Assembly: GCA_902771725.1 (NCBI GenBank)
Contig: CACXXT010000003.1
Coordinates: forward strand, 51,931 to 115,930
Origin: an uncultured Bacteroidales bacterium
Lineage (GTDB): Bacteria; Bacteroidota; Bacteroidia; Bacteroidales; Bacteroidaceae
Length of the DNA: 64,000 nt
Reading direction: 5' to 3'
The position numbers were made by a program, and so were the translations under genes. Below, piece by piece: positions 54,074 to 62,400 of this stretch. How positions within the stretch are numbered: the stretch's first letter is position 1; every line of letters begins with the position of its first letter. The notes below the pieces were generated by a model that had not been told where the DNA came from, made no database searches, and saw only the letters and a list, made by a program, of their open reading frames with translations.

Positions 54074-55285
54074 TTGAAGACAAAAACTTCCATAATAGCA
54101 CTTGTGCAGGCTGCCCTCTTTGCCGTGAGTTGCCAAGAGTCTGATCTGACCTCCGCTTCTTCCGAAGGGGTACAGACGCTGATTGGCTTCCACGCCTCGG
54201 TCGAGGATTCGAACACCCGTTCCGTGGGCGACGGTGAGCTGACGACAGCACTGTTGAAAGACCGTGGATTCGGTGTCTATTGCTGGTACACAGGCAGTGC
54301 CGACTTCACCACACCCAAGCCCACGTCTGCCCGCACCGGCTCCCAACCCTACCTAATGCTTATGCGCAACCAGAAGGTAACGTGGGACGGCGCCGCCACC
54401 GCCTGGGTCTACTCCCCCACGAAGTTCTGGCCACAGGATCCTACAGAGAAACTGACGTTCCGCGCCTACGCACCCTATACCGGCTATCTGCTGACCGACG
54501 CCACAACCGGCATGCCTCAGCTGCCTGTCGTGGTCACCAAAGACGACTACCACAATGGAGCGCAGCACGACCCGCTATGGGGAACAGGGCGGAGTGTGGC
54601 CGACGACAAGTACGGCGAACATTACACTAACGTGACCTACGCCACCAGCAGCCACCGCACCACGCCGGATGCCGTGGCCGACAACACCGCCGACGGCTAC
54701 ATACATTGGTACTTCCACCACGGCATGGCGAAGCTTGTGTTCAAAGCCAAACTGGCCGACGAAGCCCCCGACGACGAGCGCATCACAATCACGTCCATTA
54801 AGGTGGAGCCCCTCTACACACGCGGCCTGCTCGACCTGAGCAGCGCCTCCACCAGAGCCAGCGACAAACCTACGTGGACCGATTTCAACGGTGCCGACGA
54901 GGATATGAAAGGCGCCGGAGCACTCACCCTCAACCTCGACACCGACACGCCGGCCAACAGCGACCTCAGAGACGTCAGCGTCACGAAGACGGCAGGAGTG
55001 TCCCCAGTGGTCGACGTGGCCAAAGAGGGACTGCTCATCATCCCGCGCACCTACACCACCGCCAACCCCCTGGTCATCACGGTCTATTATCAGCGCGAGG
55101 GCGACACCACGGTCTATGAGGCGCAGGCCAGCCTTCCGGCAAACACAGACCCGCAGGCTTTCTATGGCAACACGGTCTATACCATCACCTTGAACATCAA
55201 CCCCGTCACCAAGAACTTCACCATCACCATCAGCGTAAACCTCTACTGGCAAGTGGGCAGCTATAAACTGATTGACGAACTATGA
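54074..55285 (+). CDS. Fimbrillin family lipoprotein (minor subunit), probable TTG start
   Basis: 403 residues from TTG 54074, 12 bases after the preceding stop. No ATG lies near: the upstream ATG at 54017 would give a long hydrophilic extension within the previous gene. From the TTG the sequence is a good lipoprotein signal (LKTKTSIIALVQAALFAVSC, Cys20). Candidate processing site Arg49 in SNTRSVGD. YSPTKFWPQDPTEKLTFRAYAPY and YFHHGMAKLVFKA match the family. The C-terminus FTITISVNLYWQVGSY lacks the acidic Val-x-x-Trp strand. Overlaps the next gene by 4 bases. Confidence 0.82.
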   Translation: MKTKTSIIALVQAALFAVSCQESDLTSASSEGVQTLIGFHASVEDSNTRSVGDGELTTALLKDRGFGVYCWYTGSADFTTPKPTSARTGSQPYLMLMRNQKVTWDGAATAWVYSPTKFWPQDPTEKLTFRAYAPYTGYLLTDATTGMPQLPVVVTKDDYHNGAQHDPLWGTGRSVADDKYGEHYTNVTYATSSHRTTPDAVADNTADGYIHWYFHHGMAKLVFKAKLADEAPDDERITITSIKVEPLYTRGLLDLSSASTRASDKPTWTDFNGADEDMKGAGALTLNLDTDTPANSDLRDVSVTKTAGVSPVVDVAKEGLLIIPRTYTTANPLVITVYYQREGDTTVYEAQASLPANTDPQAFYGNTVYTITLNINPVTKNFTITISVNLYWQVGSYKLIDEL

Positions 55286-56406
55286 AAAAGGGTATACTCT
55301 TCTTAACATTGATAACAATGTTGTTCTTCGTTTCCTGTAGGAACGAGGAAGAACAGGCATTCCCTGGTCAAACCATACCCTTCACCCTGCCCATAGAGCT
55401 TCTGATGCAACCCGACGTAGATGTGGCAACACGGGCACCTGGCGACCCGGGGAGGTGGGAGATATTCAAGTTCCCGAGATACGTTTACATCTACCTGGTG
55501 GCCTTCGGCGACGCTTTCCCTGCCGGCAAGGTCTGTGAGTTAGACACCGACGAGGACGGCGTGGGCGAGGGCAACCTGTGGCCGGAGGAGCTGACAACGG
55601 GCTGGAGCAAAGCCACGAACAGCTATGAAGTGCCGCAGACGCTGAATGACAGCATCTACCGCCACACCTCGCTCGATGCTCATTTCATGTTACCCTCTGG
55701 CACCACCTCGGCCAAGGTGTATATAGCCGCATCATACGAGCCACTGAAGAAAAACGGAGCTGCCATACCCAAGCTGACCGCAGACCATGACGAGAACAAT
55801 GTCCTCGCCATCACCTTCGATGCCGATGAATCCGCCTTCCGGAACAACCTGCAGAACCTCTACTCCACCCCCTACAACTACATGCCTGCCGCCGCACCCT
55901 ACAACGGCAATTACTATGGAACGGTGAATTTGAAGACCCGCGTGATCCGGATGATGCTCTATCACGTAGCTGCCAAGGTAGACGTTAAGTGGAACGTCGC
56001 CGAGGACAAGCAGGACGACTATTACATCTCCTACATCCAGGCCCGACAGCTGAAGCAGAAGAACTGCCTGCTCTTCAAGCCGACAGAAAATACATGGACA
56101 AGCGCCGACGAAGGATTGGGCAACAACTATCCTCTGGACCTCGTGGACGGCGACATCGGCCAGCAATGGCTCGGCCGTCGGCATTTCTATGCCATCCCAT
56201 ACGGCCCGACATACAACATCCGCCTGCATTTCCTGACGAACGGCGACAACAAGATCACCTATGACGCTACAGGCTACAACCTGAAGCTGACCAAGGCCAT
56301 GAGCGCCTTCCCCGTCTTCACCCCCTGGATACGCGCCGACCTGCGGTTTAGCACGGACGACATCCGGACCTACAGCGCCGCAGATAATGAGAAATCTTTA
56401 GATTAG
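55282..56406 (+). CDS. Fimbrial-locus lipoprotein, divergent (possible tip-proximal subunit)
   Basis: 374 residues. Lipoprotein signal MKKGILFLTLITMLFFVSC (Cys19), candidate processing site Arg51 in VATRAPGD, consistent with the other pilins. The rest is different: no YxPxKYWPN motif, but YVYIYLVAFGD and YHVAAKVDVKWNV fit a Mfa-like two-sandwich fold. YISYIQARQLKQKNCLLFKPTENTW is unusual. Its position between fimbrillins and the giant beta-helix protein suggests it connects tip adhesin and shaft (inference). Coupled to the preceding gene by a 4-base overlap. Confidence 0.75.
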   Translation: MKKGILFLTLITMLFFVSCRNEEEQAFPGQTIPFTLPIELLMQPDVDVATRAPGDPGRWEIFKFPRYVYIYLVAFGDAFPAGKVCELDTDEDGVGEGNLWPEELTTGWSKATNSYEVPQTLNDSIYRHTSLDAHFMLPSGTTSAKVYIAASYEPLKKNGAAIPKLTADHDENNVLAITFDADESAFRNNLQNLYSTPYNYMPAAAPYNGNYYGTVNLKTRVIRMMLYHVAAKVDVKWNVAEDKQDDYYISYIQARQLKQKNCLLFKPTENTWTSADEGLGNNYPLDLVDGDIGQQWLGRRHFYAIPYGPTYNIRLHFLTNGDNKITYDATGYNLKLTKAMSAFPVFTPWIRADLRFSTDDIRTYSAADNEKSLD

Positions 56407-56438
56407 TTGGAATGACTAGAATAACTGGAAAGATTAAA

Positions 56439-59400
56439 ATGACTAGAATAACTAGGACCATCCTCTATATCTGTTTCCTGCTGCTGGCAGGAACGACCAC
56501 TCTTTTTGCCCAGACCAACGACACCATCCGTTATGTCAAGATGACGGGCACCTACACCAACAACGGACGTTCGTGGGCGAACGCCAAGAGCGACTTGCAG
56601 GGTGCCATCAACGACCTCTACGAATACCTTCAGGAAAACCACCTCACCAGTGGCAGCATCTATGTGGCTGCCGGCATCTACACGCCCACCGAGACCACGG
56701 AGGCCGAGGGCGGCGGCCTGCAGTTCACCGCCTTCAAGATCTATCCGGGCATCCATGTCTATGGCGGCTTTGCAGACAACGAGGACCGTGATGATGCCAA
56801 ACCTTACAACGCCGACGGCAGCGTGGACGAGACCTACCGCCCCTTGGACCACTCAATGCTATCCCTGGAGAGCGGCCAGGAAGCCAAGGTACAGCCTTGG
56901 AACTTCCTGAATCAGACCATCCTTAGCGGCACACACCTTACTGACCCAACGTTCACCTTTGACCATGAGCGCGGAACCTTCACCACGCTTTTCCCCGGCA
57001 ACTCCTACCATGTGGTGTGGTTTGCCACCACCGGTTTCATCAGCACCGACGACCCCATGGAGGCCATGCACGCCCTGCCGCTGAGTGCGCCGTCCAGCGT
57101 CGATGGCTGCCGCATCACCGGCGGCTATGCCGCGTCGAAGACCACCACGGAGCGCGTGCACACGGCCTACGGTGCCGGTGCCTACCTCGTGGAGAATGCC
57201 ACGCTGAGCCGCTGCATCATCGACCACTGCGAGGCCACCATGCGCGGCGGCGGGGCCTATCTCGACGGCGGCGGGCTCGTGGACCGATGCTTCATCAACA
57301 CCTGCCAGGCGGCGGGCGTCGGTATCATGCAGGGCTACGGCGGCGGCGTGTGCATCGACTATGACGGAGCCGTCACACGCAGCTACATCGTCAACAACTC
57401 GTCGCGTATCGGCGGAGGCGTAGCCATCTGCCATGCACCCAACGACTACCCCTGGCAGCAACTCGACGCGTGGCGCGTGGACAACGGCGGCACGGCACGC
57501 GGCGAGATCAACGTCTATAGCCCGCACGCCACCGCCTGCATCATCACCAACAACACCACGACGGCCGAGGGCGGAGGCATCTATTTCTACGACGGCGGCG
57601 TGGGCAACCACCTCACCATCACCCGCAACAACTGTGTCGGTCAGGACATCACCTACTACGGCCGCCGTCACGGCCGTTCCGGCGGAGCCTATATCCTGAA
57701 CGGCGGACAGATCTACAACAGCGTGCTCTGGGGCAATAAGTGCGCAGCCAACAACGACATACAGTATGCCACTTACGTAGGAGGTTCCACCCAGGACACC
57801 GTGGACCCGGTGACGGGCGATGTCACCCATGACGGCCTGAACCCAAAGTTCTACTTCTCCGCCGTGGAGAAACACGACATCACCGACTGGGCCGGCACGG
57901 GCAAGCGCAGCGTCTTGTCGCTCGAAAGCGAAAACGCTAACCCCGGCGGCATCGATGCCAACTATCCCTACTTCATCGGCAGCGACGGCCATGGAACGAT
58001 GACAGACAATGCCGGTGCAGGCTTTGAAATACTTCGTCCCATCTACTGGAAGCCCGCCGCCATCTCGTCGATGGCCAAGAAGGGCCTGCAGGTCACCGAC
58101 GCCCTGCACCTCACCTCGCAATGGATCCGCCATGCCCACACGGGGACCGACCTCTTCAATGACATCTACGAGCCCATGTCCACCTTCGGCGCACTGGTGC
58201 GCCGCGACGAGCAGTTCGGCGTGGCCTTCGTTACCAATCAGGAACAGCAAATCTATACCGACAACAACTATACCCAGACAAAGGTTGGCACCTACAACGA
58301 CGAAGTGAGTAGCGGCTCGTTCCTGCCTTTGCAGCTGCCCGACGACGGCACGGAAACCCTGCTTCCCACCATCTTCGTCGATCCCTCACGCAATGCCGGC
58401 GCCATCGGCATTCAGATAGGAGAAACGGGCATCGGCACGAGCTGGGACAGACCTGTCGGCAACATCAACGATGCCATACACTACTTCCGCCAGCACCTGA
58501 AGAAGGACAGCGACGGAAAGATCATCTACGATACCAACGGCGATGTGCGCTATGTCATCGACGGCAACGAATACAAGCACGTACAGGTGCTCGTCAAGGC
58601 CTTTGAACGAGGCAGCGGCATCACGGTCAACACGGCCGGTATGGATGCCTATCTCGGGACGGAGTTGCGCACATCGGCCATCCGTCCCACCTCGAACATG
58701 CGCATCTACGGCGGATACTTCCCCACCAGCACCGGCACCAACACCCAGGATCGCAATTCCCGCAGCTACTACAGCATTATCTCGGGCAACATCACCAACA
58801 GCGGCTACGAGAACAACTCCGCACACATCGTCGCCCTCATTAACGTCCGTAACGTCATCATCGACGGTCTGAAACTAGTGGAGGGCAACGCCAACCTGAA
58901 CGAAGACCACTCCTACGCGCCCATCGACCCCGTGACGGGCCAGCGCGAACTCATCACCTACGGCGGCGGCATCATCGTCAACAACGCCTCCGTGCCGGCC
59001 GAGGAGCGCATCGACATGACGGGCAACATCCTGCGCAACGGCCGCATTGCCAACTGCTCGGCCCCCGACGGCGCGGCCGTCTATGTGAACAGCAGCAACA
59101 AGAAAGCCAATGGCGACTACTGTGCTGCCGAGCTGAGCATCCTCAACACCATCATCCGGAACAACACCGTGGGCGACGGCACGCACAACGTGCTGCAGCC
59201 CGGCTACGGCGATGCCGGTATCATCACGGCCCGCGGAGGACTGGCCAAGATACGCATCGACCACTGCGACATCGTCAACAACTGCGGCTATGCCATGGAG
59301 ACGCTCCGCTATTCCGACAGGACAGCGAGCACCGACCCCGCCGACGAGGGACAGATACGCATCTACAATTCGGTCATCTATGCCAACGGCCGCACAGACC

Positions 59401-62400
59401 GCGACAACCGTAAGGACATACAGCAGCCGCTGAGCTACCGAAGTGCCACCAACAGCGCCACCAACATCACGGGTGACTATGTGTTCCAGGACTGGGATGC
59501 ACCTAAGCTCGCTGCTGCCCAGCATTGCTCTGCCACGCTCTGCCGCGACATGAGCGAGCAATACCAGAAATGGGCGGTGCGCAAGGTCGGCGATGACCAG
59601 CTGACCATCGTGGAGCAAGGCGTCTCGCCACGTTATTTCGACACCGAAGCAGCGGCCAATGCCTTCATATCCGCTCAAGCAGGCAGCAACTGGTCGGCTC
59701 CCCTCCTCCTCGACTATCCCTTCTTCGAGAACCCCAGCAAGAACGTGGGCCACTCCACCGAGGGCGACAAGCCCATGAACGGCGGTGTCATCAGCTATAT
59801 GCCGCAGAACAAGAACCCGATGGTGAACGCAGCCGTCAACAGCAGCCGCGACCTCTGGGACTCCGATGGCTACAAACGCGACTACGGCGGCGACCCCGAC
59901 ATCGGCGCCATCGAGGACCGCACCCTGCCCAAAGCAGGCACCGTCCTCTACGTCACCCCCAATGGCGCCGGACGCCGCGACGGCAGCAGCTGGGGCAATG
60001 CCATACAGGGCAATGCCATCTATGCACTGGCGGGTGGCGCAGCAGGCTCCGATGCCCTGGATGCAGCGAACGAAACCACACGCATTATCAACACCACCAA
60101 CGACGGTTCAGCCACGACGGGTGCTGCCGACGGTGTTCTGACCACCGACAACCGGTATCTCGGATTTGCCACCGCTTTCTTCACAGAAAGAAAGACTGGA
60201 GGTACTTCCACCACGACAATTAACGAAACTTGGACGACAACCATAACGAACTATGTAGGAGGAGGACCTCAAGATGGTACTTCTTCGGTACGGACAACTA
60301 CGCCCACCATTAGCACTGAGACAAGTGTTTCTGGCGAAGGGTCGCCCGAAAGCGGTTTCACACCGGGCTGGCATGCCGATGACCGTTACCCCTACGGAGA
60401 ACTATCAGGAGCCTCCCGCTTCTTCTGGCGCGCTAATCAAAGTGCTATCCCTGATTGGTGGAACAGTGCAAATTTCAAGGCAGAAGATTCTAAAACAGAC
60501 CCCTACACAGGTGAGACAGTAACGGGTATTGGTGACGGTACTTACAAGACCCTCCTTCAGGCTACTGATGGCAGCGGCAACCGCAGGTTCCGTGTTACCA
60601 ATAAACGTGAAGAGCACTATGTGGGAGGGTTGCAATACGCAGTAGATATAGCCGCAGCCTACAATGCGCCCGGTAGCGCTGTGCCACATAAAGAAGGAGT
60701 GGACAGTATCCAGGTCTGGGTGGGCAACGGTAAATATACCGACTACAAAGGGTTTGTCATGCGCGACAACACCACAGTGATGGGCGGTTTCCCTGTGGAC
60801 GCCTATGAAACACCGGGCGAAGCAGAGCGCCAGGCACTGATGTCGGCTGTTGTCAACATTCCTAAATCGAAACAGGCAAAAGACTTCAACCCCGAGGACT
60901 ACGAGACCATTCTCCAAATCTCTGATGAGAATCCAAAATTAGACGAGACGAACCTCAATCCTGATGCGGTCAAAGCCTGGGATGATGATCTTTCCAAGGT
61001 GGAAACTACAGACACGGAAACCAGAAATACCGTAGAAAAGACTATTACTTATACCTATACGTGGCAAAACAAAGAAGAAAAGACCAGTGAGTACGTTCTG
61101 TATGGCAATATGATTTATAATAATGCGAATGTATTCAAGAACAGGAATAAAGCTGATAAAACAGCCAGCGCAGATGAAAATCACGGCTACCCTATAGGCC
61201 AAAAATATGTTTACCAATTTTTTGGAGCGAAAAAAAATGGGAACAATAGTTGGGAACTAACATATCCTAACAGAACAAATAATGTAGGTTACAATACATT
61301 TCGATATGAAGATTCCCGAGAAGTTTATGATGCCAATGGGAACTTAATCGAAAATTTTCAACACGGTATGCGCCTACAAGGCGGCCCGTTATTGGGAGCA
61401 AGAGCCTGGCAGACCATGAAGAATGTACCTGCAGGCAATTATCAGTTGCAGATCGACCTTGCAGCATTCTACACAGACAGTAATGATGACCCCGGCGTCA
61501 CCTTTTACATCATCGATTCTGAAAACACAAACCAAGTGACTCAGTCTATCCATTATAAGAATAATGGTAAACTAAGACGTTTTTCTTTTGATTTTTCACA
61601 GCCTTCCACCGGCGACCTGACAATCAAGATTGTTGCAGATTATCAAAACGAAGATGAAACAGTGGTTAACAATAATGCTGTTGCTACTACTGTCCCCAAG
61701 CGGGAAATACTCATGTCAAATGTTCATCTATATAGATTGTTCGATGACCCTGTTTACGCATTGACAAACACTACCGAATCAAGCGTGATTACTGGTAGCG
61801 ATCCATCCATCGTAACTACTACATCTAACTACATTATAAAGAAACATCGTGTCACCTTGCGCAAGCGTGTCCTACAGATGCCAGATGTCACCAACCCTGT
61901 CTATGGAGGGGGACGCTTTGCGGACTATGGCTGGTCTGAAAATGGTGGAGCAGACAAGGTGTGGCAAGATAACCTCTCTGGAGCTGGTGACGATTTAGCC
62001 CATTGTGAGCGTGTTAACCTTGCCACTCGTAGTTCCAATAATAAGGCAGACCGCCGCGTTATAGACCCAGACTATGAGGGGTATACCGATGTCATCTGGG
62101 ACGGCTTCACTATCCGCCATGGTTTCCTGACCAATGTGAACACGTCTCATGGTGGCGGTGCTGGTGTAAGCATGTATGAAGGAGCCCACCTGCGCAACTG
62201 CATTATCATTAATAACTTCACTGGCTCTGCCCGCACCAAAGGAGCTGGCATCTTCTGTGATGGCTCTACCGCCACCATCGAAGGCTGTTTCGTTCTCAAT
62301 AACACCTCCACACAAGGAACGTATAATCCTGTCGGTAGCGACATTCAAATATTTGCCGGTGGCATGTTCATGTACGAGGGAACCTGCTTCAACTCACTCT

